A DNA stretch of 64,000 nt from Sphagnum compactum (taxonomy: Eukaryota; Bryophyta; Sphagnopsida; Sphagnales): contig OZ234495.1 of the NCBI GenBank assembly GCA_965153455.1, positions 14,380,875 through 14,444,874 on the forward strand, in the 5' to 3' direction. The translations under genes and the position numbers were made by a program. Below are positions 24,455-36,744 of this stretch, one piece after another (the first letter of the stretch is position 1; every line of letters starts with the position of its first letter). The notes under the pieces are model-generated. The model did not search any database, had not been told where the DNA came from, and worked only from the letters and a program-made list of their open reading frames with translations.

Positions 24455-24760
24455 AGGTCCTTTGTTGTTCCTTCGCTACTTTGATACCCACTTGCTCAAG
24501 TTGGGTCCTTTGTTGGTTGCCTCCTTTAAGTTTAGTCCTTTGTTGTCACTCTTGCTTCCTTTGTTACTTATCTATTTCGAACTCAATCTTTTGTTGTTAT
24601 TGTGCTCCTTTGCTACTTGCTTGCTTTGAGTTTAGTCCTTTGTTGATGTTCCTTCTCCTTCACTACCTATCTATTTCAAATTTGTTTGTCTTGCTTTGAG
24701 TTTTGTGAAGTTTTTTATCATTCTTGCTCTTTCATTGCCCCACCTACTTCAAGCTTCATC
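24455..24760. repeat. degenerate minisatellite, period about 60 bp
   Basis: The recurring blocks TTTGTTGTT, CTCCTTTGCTACTT, TGCTTTGAGTTTAGTCC and CTATCTATTTC repeat about four to five times with a spacing near 60 bp. Long open frames across it are by-products of the repeat. Confidence 0.65.
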
Positions 24761-24949
24761 TTTTGCTTGTACTTCCCCTCCTTCCCTTTGTGCAAGTTTG
24801 GGAACTTGGAGCATTATTCACCTTTGCATTTCGAAGTTCTTGGCCCTATTGTAGTTGCTACCTTTTTTTCTTTCTTTTTCTTATGCATTTGTGTGTTCAT
24901 GTTGTTTGTATGCTTGGTCAATTTGTATTCATGCATGCTTAGTTAGTTA

Positions 24950-27900
24950 GTATCTTTGTTTGTCTTTATTTGTTTATTATGTGTTTATTTATTTTTACTA
25001 ATTTATTTTATTTGTTTATGTTTTGTTATCAATATACCTTTTTTATTTATTTGCATGTGTAGAATTTTGTGTGACACTCAAATTTTTGAATGAATACATA
25101 TTATTATCATTACATTGCATTTTGCACTTGCACATAATCTTAATTTATGATGAAAGGAAAGAAAAATGGGCGAGTTTTTGAATTTATTTTAAACCTTAAC
25201 TCATTTTCTTTGTAATTCAAGTAATTGTTCACATTTTGATACTTTAAGGTTTTGATCATTAGGAAAATAAATGAATTTGATAAAATATTTACTAGTTTGT
25301 TTTCATTTTTCCTTGGGTAAAGATTGTGAAAACTACAAATGGGACAATCCTTCAAAAATGAAACATGTGTAATATGGAGTTAAATGGCATATGGAATAAA
25401 TGTTTAAAGAGTACCTCAATATGCAAAGTGAAACTAGCATAACTCCAAAAAATGGGGGAAAAAAATGAAACTTAACCTTCAAAAGTTGCATGCTCAAACA
25501 AAACTTTGAAAACCTCAAAGTAGAAGTTTCTTCGGTTGGGTTTTCTTTTGTGTAAATGAAAACACATATATGAGTGTTGTAAATAAATTAATTATGTGTT
25601 ACATTCTTTCTTTTAACAATGCAATCAATGCATCGAATCCAAGAACATTGTCAAGGAAAACTATATATTTCATATTATAAAAACCAATGGAATAAAAATG
25701 TTAAAAAATAATATGGATGTAAATTACAAAAAAAGAGGAGGAAATAAACGATCTAATGAAAGGGAATATTGAAAGGCATGTAACAAAAAGGTGTAATGTG
25801 TTTGAAAATTTAATTTCAACTTTCATTTTTGTGACAGAACCTTTCAAAAGTGATGATGTGCAAAAAAAAGGAATTTTTGGAATGCCTTGGATTTAATTGT
25901 GGATAATCATTTATCTGTATATATAGTTTGCGGAAACATTTGGTTTAAGGTTTTGTGTTGCATTTTTGTTCACAAATCTTTTATCTTTTTAAAAAATAAT
26001 TCACAAGAAATATTATTTGACTTGGTCAAACAAATTGAACAATTATATGTTCAACTAATCTTAGTGTAATGTAATTTCAAACTTGTTGTGTGCTACGAAA
26101 TCAACACTAAACATTATCAAAATTAACCAAGTCACACACATGAAAAAATGCATGCAAATGAAACTCCCAAACCACACCTTGGGGATAAACCCCCCAACCT
26201 CACAAAATATTTGAAACACCATCACATTGAATTTGGTTCCAAATAACAAATAGTCTGCAACACAATTCATATAGAGTAAGTTCTAGCAAATATATCTTAT
26301 AGAAAGTTAATGTTTTGCAATAAAAACTTGACAAACTACAAGTTTTGATTTATAGTTGTAAAAAGGAGTTCATGACGTATTTGCTTTTGTCGTCAATTTT
26401 TAAAGAATTGATATCAATAATCAAAAGCATTTCACATTAAACTATTTGAGGTTGCAAGTTCACTACAAAACAAGCTTTGGGTAAAAGTTTGATAGAACTA
26501 TCGCAAAAGTATGTTTTAAGGAGAGTGATCATTGTTTAAATATATGAAAGATATCTTTAATGCAATGATTATTACGTTAAAATTTGTGAAGCATTGGGCT
26601 TGGGAGAACATTTTGAAGGCATTTGTTTTGGCCATGTTTTTTGTAAGACACGTCAATATGTGATGAAAAACGAAAATGGTTTTGAAATTTAAAAATATGT
26701 TGCAATTAAGTTTGCACAATCATATATGCAAAATTGCATAACTTGGTTGAAGAAATATGGGAAATGAACAAGAGTGGAATAAAGCTTGTGTGATGATTTT
26801 GGGATTCACCCAACAAAACTAAATACCCCAATGAAAACAAGATAATTTTGAGTTATCATTTCAATACATTTTTCAATTTCAAGTTTTGTTAGTGAAAAAA
26901 TGAATATTAATATGATGCATCAAAATCTTATTTGCAAGTTTGTTAGCAAAATAATCATGTTTCAAGAAGAATATTTATTAATCCAAGGAAATGTAGTTTA
27001 CAATTAAACAATTTAGAAAAATTAATATTTATGAGCAAAAAATGACCTAATGATTTTAGAATTGGTTGTAAATATCTTTCTAATTTAGTAGAATTAATTG
27101 AACTGGACATAGATTTGTTTTTAAATTGATTTTTTAAAATTGATTTTTCTTTAAATTGAATTTTTTTGAAAGCACTTTTGAACATGATGAAGTTGTGATA
27201 AATAAATTGTTGGTATTACATCTTCATAAAATTTTATTCATTTATATATATATATAAGAATTAACACACTACCTACCTATTGACAACATGTTAGCCCTTT
27301 ACTTATGCGCTTACTAGTTACCATCTACATGCAATTAATTGCTAAAAGTAGGTCCAATGGCTACATAAAAAAAGTTGCCAACACCACATTTTGGAGCCAT
27401 GGGTGAATTAACTAACATCCATATACCAGGTTAAAAACCTCAAATTTCAATTAAACTCCTTCTAAGTAGTATAAATATCCCATGTTTAGTCAGAATCAAT
27501 GTGTCTAAGTCCGAATCCAACATTTCTTGGGTTTAATTTGGTCGCTATGAGGCCTCGCTCAAGGAGACGAAGGTACTAATGTGAGTGTTGGTTCATACAT
27601 TAACCCTTTTTTGGATGAGTCTTGTGTCGTTGTGATGCGAAAAACAATTTCCTCCACCAAAATGATGTGAAATGGGAAGGTTTTCCAAATCACTCCGCCT
27701 TGACAAATGGAATGCTTTTGAGTGGTCGGCCACCATAGTTGGGTCCATATGTCACTTTTACACAAGCTTTTCACCATACATTTTGTTTTACACAAGCTTC
27801 AGGAGTGTGAAACCGTAGTGGCCAAGTTTAACCCAAGTTTAACCCAAGTTTAGTGGCCAATGTTAGTGCTACCTACTTACTTACTTACTTACGGGTCGTT

Positions 27901-28200
27901 TTAGAGGATAAGTTATGAAGGTGAAACCTGAGGTAAACTCAGTTGGGATGAAGTTCATCCACAAGCTGAGTTATATCCCGCTTCCAAATGGAAGGTATCT
28001 TGCCATGGTGGATGTTGGTTTACTCTAGCCCAACTTTGGTCAAGACCGAAGAATCTTACACATTTAATTGTGTTGTTCCCGTTTGGTTTGGTAGTCAGGA
28101 CTGACTCCTTTCCGTTAACCATGGGCTAACGGATGTGGGTTTTGAAATCGATTAATCTCCGTGTGTGTACGTACGTAGGTACCACTTCTAGCCTACCGAT
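24950..28200. other. AT-rich intergenic DNA, nothing recognised
   Basis: Includes the second copy of the dispersed repeat (27271-27340), a run of TTAC units near 27880 and triplicated CAAGTTTAACC near 27821-27850. I found no protein similarity. Confidence 0.45.
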
Positions 28201-28215
28201 GCTAATACTTATGCA

Positions 28216-28365
28216 CCTTCCGGACGGTTAAAAAAAATGATTTCCGCTCCAGACAGTTACAACTGAATTCTACATTCGGACGGTAAGAATGATTCATCTT
28301 CTGACCAGTAAAAATAATTTCCTGATTCGGACAGTAGTAAATATGATTTCTCCACCGAAGTCTTC
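28216..28365. repeat. degenerate tandem array around CGGACGGTAAAAATGATTTC
   Basis: Four spaced versions of a C(G/T)GAC(G/C)(G/A)GT motif, each followed by A/T-rich sequence and usually ATGATTTC, lie at about 28220, 28277, 28300 and 28337. Confidence 0.5.
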
Positions 28366-28477
28366 CGCGGGGCCCCCTCCCCAAAATTACATGATAGACA
28401 TGCACTCTTTATAACCGGCCAACACACTCGAGGGCTGTTTTCTCTATTATCTTTCAAAAATCCTCATATAAAAATGG

Positions 28478-28480
28478 ACC

Positions 28481-28508
<28 letters not shown>
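28478..28508. repeat. (TTA)n microsatellite
   Basis: About ten ATT/TTA units. Confidence 0.95.
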
Positions 28509-28511
<3 letters not shown>

Positions 28512-28802
28512 TAGGGGGGCCTATTAAAATCCCTTAAGCTACTATACTCTATAATGAATCTGAACACAAACAATCTCCTTTGCTTTGGTAGGCAAAGGCC
28601 AACAAAACATTTGCAAGAGGACATAACCAGCTTCGGTGTGGCAGTTGTGTGTACAAAGTGGCTTACGTACAATATGAAAGTGCATTATGAACACGGGTCA
28701 TAGTTATCAAGAGTGGTACTCACACTAGAAAATGGTGTCAAAGAAAACATCTCCATTGTTTTTGCACAAATGGATCGATTGTAAGGAAATTGATTTCCCA
28801 AA

Positions 28803-28915
28803 CTGATGATGGATGGAGGATAGGGTTGAGGATGGATGGATGGATGGAGGATAGGGTTGAGGATGGATGGATGGATGTAGGATAGGGTTGAGGATGGATG
28901 GATGGATGATGGCAT
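28803..28915. repeat. minisatellite, period about 41 bp, about three copies
   Basis: The unit alternates (GGAT)n with GGAGGATAGGGTTGAGGAT. The three copies are nearly identical, so expansion looks recent. Confidence 0.9.
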
Positions 28916-30511
28916 ACGAGTTGAGGCCTTTCAATGGGAGGTCATCAATGAGGTCAAAATAGTTACCCAGGCTCATGGAATGGGGTTTTATTAGTGCAAA
29001 ATTGGGGAAATTGGGGCTTGGAATAGAGTTAAGAACAAGAAATCCTAAGAGAGAGAGAGAGAGACATGGGCACCAAGAAGCAGCCAGCAGGTCTTGAAGA
29101 GGCTCATTACTTTTTCCCTTAGAGCATACCCCTGCTGTGCCCAGTAGTCTCTGTGACCCTGCAAAAACATGTCTGACATCCAAGTTTAGTTATCTCCTTT
29201 TTTTTGCAACCCCGCCCATAAAAAGAGAACTGGGGGACTGCAAATAGGTGGGGAGACTACTAATGGCAAGCCAGCCACCTGGACCAATCATTATGATCGA
29301 GCAATCAGAAACACAGGGAGGGAGCAGCAGTCAGGTCGTATTTATTACACTCTGCTCTCTCTCTCGCTCTTGCAGGTGCATATCTTTGCTGTGCCTTTCA
29401 GCAGCCCGAGCAAAGTGTGCACAAAAATGGTGGGCTAAAACTATTTTGCTGAGTCAAACCAGTATGTTTTGACTTTTCTTCCTCCAATTTTAATGGGCAG
29501 GGGGTCACATAGCACCACCGCTGGGGATGTTCTTAGGAGTGTGTATTAAAGTGGCTGCTGGCAAAAGTTTTTAAAAAAAACTTTGGTGCACCCTTCAAAT
29601 TAATTAATAGAATTAATAACAATAGGTAGAATATGTCTTACACATTTATCAAAATGTCCAAAATAATTGCAAGGTGAGAAATGGGATGTGAAGGTCCTAC
29701 AAGTAAAGCCACAAATTAAGATACCATATGCCTTTTCCCATTATATTAACCCTCATGGATATCCCCTTATAACCCTCAGGATTAGACATTATTTGAAGGT
29801 CTCAAATGTTTAAACCAGATCTTAGTCATCTTCTAATCCCAAAAGAAAGAAAAAGCTAGGAGCATCACCAAATGACCTTTGGAACACTAGTTCCTAGAAC
29901 CTTTTGGCCGGTTTACCCTTCAAAAATGCAAAAATTATTAAAAATATAAAACTTTTACATCCACGAAAATGGATTTTGTTGGGTGCAAATATTGAACATA
30001 TTTCTTCCATTATATTTGCTTCAAATTTTAAACAATAACCCAAGTTATCGGGATTCATGCAAACTAGTTGTGGGTTCAAATCAACATGAATTCATGCTAG
30101 ATGTTAACTATTATAGTCACTTCATCAATGAAAAGGTCACCAAGGCAACTAATCACCCAAAACTATGGTCAAACTTGGGAAAGATTATGCAAGTATCTAA
30201 TCATTGATTAGAGGAATTATGACACGACTAATGTTATGTGGGGACTCAAGTTAGTCGGTTATTTGAAGGTGGTCTTGGTTCCAAGCACTTGGAACCCAAC
30301 CATGATCAACTTGAGGTTTTGGAATTAATCTACAACCTAAACCAAGGTTAGGGTATGGTTTTAAAACTAGGCGTAGAACCAACCCCTGGTTCCAATATGT
30401 GAAGGAATGGATAATCAAACCAAGCCCAGTTGCTAAGTGGACCTATTAGGCAAAACTAAAAAAATTGGTTGAAAAGAAATCAATTCTAGTTCCATGCTTA
30501 AACCCTAAACC

Positions 30512-30690
30512 TATTATCATCACCCTCTTTTTCATGTTCTTTTCCTAGTTTATGCATATGCTACCATCACCCTCCTTTTCATGTTTTTCCTAGTTTGTGC
30601 ATGATGTCATTGCCCCCTTCTTTGTGTTCTTGTCTTGGGTTGCACTTGCTACCATCACCTTTCTCTTTGTGTTTTTCTGTGTTTCAAGTG
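30512..30690. repeat. degenerate tandem repeat, period about 40-55 bp
   Basis: The block CATCACCCTC(C/T)TTTTCATGTT followed by TTCCTAGTTT(A/G)TGCAT recurs about three to four times, with the later copies more diverged. Confidence 0.6.
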
Positions 30691-31539
30691 ATGTTTTGAG
30701 TTTTGGAACTTAATTGAAAGATTACCTAAAACTACCATAACCTATCTTAAAAACTGGGTACTTGACATACTTTGAAAACAAGAAAAAGAAACTTAAATTA
30801 AAACCACACGTTGAAATAAAAAAAACCAAAACTAAAATTGGGTCTCAATTTTGAATGATTAGAATTAAAATTGAACCAAAATCCATTCCTTAAAAAATTT
30901 AAGAACCCAAACCAAAGGTTCCTTCTAGAACCTAAGAACCGCACAACATTGGACATGACCACCTCAACAAAATAACTAAATAAATAAAAGTTATAAGCTT
31001 GTAAGTGATCATGTAACGTGAAAAGCCATTCCCATATAGGCACACAAAACAATACACAATTTCCTTTATTTTTTTATTCAGTTTTACATTGAAAAACATT
31101 AACTTCCAAACTCAAAAGCAAGGATGTCCCCCCCTCCCCCCCAGCAATCTTGTGATATTAAAAATTTGATGAAATTTTCCTCAAAAACATCAAAATTAGT
31201 TGAATTTACACTCTTGAAAACAATTCCTAAAAAAGTGACAAAATTTGTGAACTAAAAAAATCATTGCACATTGACATAAGTGGTGTGAAAGTTGAGCCTT
31301 TTCTAAGTTCAAAGTCTGAACATAAAGGCTTTTCGATGATAAGTGTTTATGAAATTTGAATCTATAGTTCAAAAGCATGTTCTCAAGACTTAATGTTACA
31401 AGTGGATTGCATGTATTTTTATATTTGTCACAAAAGCATTTCACTATTTCACCCATACTACTCAAAAGACTCATGCTAATCAAAACCCATGTGATGGGAA
31501 AGCCTCTCTTTACACACCATACTTATTACCCATATGTCA

Positions 31540-31680
31540 GAGGTCCCATTATTATGTTCTCAAACCCACCTTCCTAGTTACTCTTGGATCCCATTGTTAT
31601 TAATGCATTAACCCACCTTCTTAGTTGGTCATCAATTCCATTACTATGTTATTAACCCACCTTCTAAAGTGTATGATTAC
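31540..31680. repeat. degenerate tandem repeat, period about 47 bp
   Basis: ATTCCCATT(A/G)TTA...AACCCACCTTCTTAGTT-type units occur three times, the last one partial. Confidence 0.65.
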
Positions 31681-34535
31681 CACCCCTAAAAAAAAAAAGT
31701 TAAAAAAAAAAGAAAAAGTTACAATTCTTCTTTGATTTTCTTAAGAACAAAAACCAACCTTTACTTACTTACACCCCAATCATCATGCAAAACCTTGACA
31801 CTAGACTTTGACCCAAGGGTACACTTGACCCAACCCCCTTGGGTTTGCAGTTTGCACCAGGATGGTACATTTTATGGATGAGAGGGAACGTTAACTTATT
31901 CCTTAAATGATTCAAACAACAAGGGGGGCAGTACTCTCATTCATGATAGGAGGATGAATGACATCATCCAGTGTATCCCCTCTGAGGGTGTTATCCCATG
32001 TAATAACCAGTGTTGGCTTGTTAATTGAGAAAACAATAACCCCAGTTATCAACCCAGGTATTGATAACCTACAGTTGGTTATTGATTTTTTTAAACATAA
32101 AAAGGGAAAATAAAATCATTAAAAAAAAACCAAAAATCCCTTATGCATACCAGTGGTTATTCCTTAAAAAATAACCTGATAGACTTTCTTACTATAAACC
32201 TAGGATGGTTTGATTGGTGTCTACATCTTCCTAATAGTAATGTCATATTTCTTTGTCAACTTTGTCGTATTCATGGATAACTTGTGTCACATGGGTTTTC
32301 ATCTAAAATATTTCATTTTGCATATTATGTGCAAAGAACAACCAATATATGTTGAAAATGTTGTAAAGGGGTTTGGCAACTAATAATGGCACAACGTTTT
32401 TTTAACATAAAGTTTGATGTTTCAATAACAACCATTCAAATTCACAATGAGGATATTATTTATAATTCATCACAACATCAATCCACCTTGGTTGCTACCA
32501 TTCATTACCAAATCATTAATCACCATTTTGTTGTGTGAATTTTGTCTTTATATGTAAGTATCATATGTAGCTACAATGCCGATCATTGATTACATGCAAA
32601 TGTGAACTTATGCATATAGTGAATAGAAGGTCATAAGAATGGTAAGATTCTATGTGGGCATGAAAATGTGTAGGCCCACAAAAATAAGGGAATATATTTT
32701 TGAATTTTATGTAATCTTAAGTATGATGAAATAATAAATAAATGAGAAATCATTTTTTATATCAAATTAATAATACAACACAATGACATTATGTCCATAG
32801 TTGTAAAATGGACATTGAGATATAGATGATGATTGTTGGGTCATCTCTATTTTATGCCATTTAGATGGCATGATGATCTTGGTATTAGTAATTTCCATGA
32901 AAATTTATACTAGTCATGGGTAAATATAATTTAAATGAAATGTAACCTTTCTAGATGAAAAGTAGATGTGTCACCTCAAGGAGGTGAGTTGCAAGTGGTT
33001 TCCTCAAGTGTTGCTTATGTTCATGTACCATTATGTACAAATTAAAATTCTCATGTCATATTGATGTTTAAAGTTAGCAAGTTATGTAATACCTATACCA
33101 TTTGGGTATTAAATTCTTTTGGAGATTCCTATACCATCACCATAATGTACATGATAAACCATATCCTTGCCCAAACTAGTTACTACTCAACATATCACAA
33201 AAATGTCACAAAAACCAATCATGATCCTAATCTAATGCCATTTTTGTTCATCAATTCATGAGCCTTGGCCCTTATAGACTTCCGATTTCAACTTCTTTTG
33301 CCAAATGTCCCACCAAAAATCACCAAAACATAAGTTCTTTTAGGACTATCAACAAGAACATTAAAGTTTAACCAAAGGGAAAACTTTATATAATAATGAA
33401 ATGCTTCAAATATTTGGTTCATACATTGGATAGTTGAAAATTTGGAAAACAAGAGGAAAATATATGGTTTTGAATTTGAGGTTTTTGATGATATATGGAA
33501 ATTGATATGCAAAAGTTGATGTCAATATTACAATTAATATGATTTTGATTTAATAGTCACAATGCATATATTACATCTACCATGGGCCAAAAATATGACA
33601 AAGGGCCTATAAATAATATTCTTAAATTTAGAGTCATGTTTTGATCAAAAATAATATTATTAGGTAAATGCAATGAAAAATACATGAAACAAACCCTAGA
33701 AAATTAACATTAAAAGTGATTCATTCCAACTTGCCTAAACCCTTACACCCTAAACCCTAAACCTCCACAAATCATATAATTTCCTATTTCATAATCACAT
33801 GTTCATATTGTTCAATTGCACATATGGCAAATGAATTTCCAAATTACCATTCAACACCTTTTTGAAACATGCATTAAAAGAAATTCCAAATTGTGAACAT
33901 TTGCATTGATAAGCCTCAATGTCCTAAGACGGGACACATATGACACGAAGGATATTAGTACAACATGATTCAAACTAAACTAATGAACATAAGTGGAAAG
34001 GAAATACCAAATACCAAACTTGCCTAGCTTTGAATTTGTCCATACCAACTTGCCTAGAATGGCAAATTGTGGTGGGTTTATTGTTTATTCACATGTTCCA
34101 ATGTTTAAGTTAATGAAGATAGAACATTAAATATTTTTAGAATTTAGCCCCAGTGCAAAGACTCTGAGACACATTAAATAATAATAATAATAATAATAAA
34201 ATTTAAAAAAATTAAAATTAAAACATGTTAATTGCTTACTGCCATTTACCTGACCAAACTGTGATCACTGGTAACTGGTACCTGAATTTGATGAGTGTTG
34301 TTGTTGCACAAACACTATTTGCCCTAATAAGACTTAAAAGGTGGTGCATGTTAGGGTTTAGGCTCTATGTGTGTACACGTGTCCAAATTGGGTTGGTCAA
34401 GTGATCAACAACTGGCTTTTCCTTCACATAAAAGGATCTGGAATTTAATGAAGAACCCATGCAAAAAAAATCCACATCATAACTTGGAAGTGCTAGTAAT
34501 TATTATAATATGAATACCAAGAGAAAAGTGACTTA

Positions 34536-34580
34536 ACCTGACCTGACCTGACCTGACCTGACCTGACCTGACCTGACCTG
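34536..34580. repeat. (ACCTG)9 pentanucleotide repeat
   Basis: Nine perfect ACCTG units. Confidence 0.97.
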
Positions 34581-36110
34581 ACCCGGGCAGCCCTTTCGGG
34601 AATTATGTGACCCAGCACCCACTAGTGCACCATCCATGGGAAGCCTGTTATGACTCAGTTGTGGATGAAATTCATCCACAACTCAATTACACTCAAGTAA
34701 GTGGTCCTCTACACACCCTCCTTCCTACTTCCCCCTTCCCTTACCAAGGTAACTAGTAACTACCTATGTAGGTGGGTAAGTATTGTAAGTAAGTAGGTAA
34801 GGAATGTAAGTGGTTACGATGATGCGAATACGTGGACATGAATACAATGAAAAAGTGTTTTCTGTTCACACCTCATCCATCCTATGATATGGTGCTCTAG
34901 TGGGTTCTAGTAATTCACTCTGGTCTGGTAAGGTTGATGGAAAGTGAGGGATGATGGCTATTCTGGTGGCAGTTTGAGGGTTCTCGAGTGGGAGAGATCT
35001 TACACCTATGACCCCTCTCACTTTTGAGGAGTAGGTGTAAGATCTGTCCTCTTTTTGAGTTGGTGTAAATCCCCATTCATGGATAGAAAGTGCTATCAGA
35101 ATCACAGTCACAGCTGATTCTGCCGTTTAAGACAACATTCTACACATCAATTTCACAATTTTTCGAGAGTGTTAATACTTGTAGGGTTCAAGGTTTTGCA
35201 TGTCCAATAGGGCAGCCATGGATAACAATGTTGGGTGGTTCTTTTAGGGATTGCCAATTCTTTGTCAAATCCATGATATAGGTGTATCATTGGTAGTTCC
35301 CATTTTGTGAGACTTGTCACCCCAACTTTGACCCAACATTTTTCATGAATGTGCTATTTGCCCCCTTTCCTTTGACTTAACAATTTCTTTTTTCAAAGAT
35401 TCACCCTCACAATCAATTTGGTGCCCAAAAATAGTTGAGGTTCTTTCAATGAAGCTTGGATTGTGTGTAGTTTGAAATTTTTTTCATCTTGGAGGTTCTT
35501 TGAGAGTAACTTGACTTGCTTGTAGTTTGAAAACCTTCTTGTTTTGAAGGTTTGTTGTAGGAAAGCTGATCTGATTAGAGTGCAAAAATCGGAGTGCTTC
35601 CAAGGTTTTTTGAAAGAAAACTGGTGAATATGGAATTTGAAAATTGAAAGTTTTTTGGAAATAGGTTTAGGGTTTTTCAAGTTGTTCAAGTTCAATGTTT
35701 CAATGCGATTGAGAAAGCAAGATCACATGCATCACCACAATTTTGGTAGCTCCTTGAATATGACCTTGGAACAACAATTTGCTTCCATTTTTTTCCTAGT
35801 GACAAGTGGTCACCTTTTGCTCAAGTATGGCAAATGGGAATGACTATAAAATTTGATGAAGGTGAGAAAATATTTCATCAATCTCCATATCTTTTGTTTT
35901 GTATTGTGTTTTCTATCTTTTGATTGTCATTCTTATTTTTCTTCGTCAAAAAGCTCAAACTTGTGATGTGTTGTAGTTTTTTTCCTTATTAAGAATTTCA
36001 AGCTTTGTTATTAACTTGTGCTTCACATTCACTGCAACCAATTGTTCACTCAAATGGTCATTCTTTCATATCCGTGATCATCTATTCTCATCCCCCTTTC
36101 CTTGCTATAG
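34581..36110. other. intergenic DNA upstream of the hAT remnant
   Basis: Short TAAGTAGGTAAG-type repeats lie near 34770-34810. The remaining frames show no recognisable motif. The hAT element's 5' terminus should lie here but I could not define it. Confidence 0.4.
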
Positions 36111-36744
36111 CTACCATGGAAAACTCATCTTCAAAGATTAACAATATTAACTTGTAGTTCAAATCTAATGTGTGTGTTGTTGTTGGGTGTTTGGTAGGAT
36201 ACAATAATAGTTCTAACATCATGAATGCTTTAGAGTGGGAGGTTTCATCTAACTGTAGCATTACATGTCTTCTAATGGAAGAGGTGTTATTGGAAGACTT
36301 GAGGAAGTAATAAAAGTTTTGAAACCTTCATAAAGGACTTTGGTGACTTGGGCATTCTTCAAGGAAAACAATAATCTACATGTTGATTTGAGGCAAAGTC
36401 AAGTTATGTGATGCATTATTCTTTGTCATAGTGAGACAATTGGTTTAAAGATTATGGCCTTACACACAATATGTTGCAAAGGCTTCATTGCTTATCACAA
36501 GGTTAATGGCATATTGGCCATGAAGAAATATGTGAAGTAAGATTGTATTGATTTACTTAACAAGTATATGGAGCAAGATCATGTTGATTTATTTAGAAGG
36601 TATATGTAAAGGCAAAATTGGAGTTGACAAAAAAAATTCAATGCATAGTTTGGGATGAAGTTGCATGGGAAAAATTCCCAAACGTTTTTCATTTCTTTTT
36701 ATGAAGTTGCTGCTTCCACCAAAGTGGACACATATTTGACTTTT

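Larger units (their letters stand above)
28916..34530. other. AT-rich intergenic DNA
   Basis: Apart from the tandem repeats at 30512-30690 and 31540-31680, a GA tract at 29048-29064, a CCCTAAACCCTAAACC pair near 33747 and an (AAT)n run near 34183-34199, I see no gene, transposon end or RNA. Confidence 0.45.

Noticed and set aside
27559-27795. Possible Gypsy integrase fragment (WWPTT) on the minus strand
   Set aside because: Only a few residues resemble the integrase zinc-finger neighbourhood. No HHCC pattern or further collinear similarity was found.
28803-28915. CRISPR-like direct repeats
   Set aside because: The 41 bp units are contiguous and contain GGAT microsatellite. There are no unique spacers and the genome is clearly eukaryotic.
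35393-35843. Possible small genes in both strands
   Set aside because: The frames are Lys/Phe-rich translations of TTGAAGGTTT-like repeats, with no motif and no splice context.
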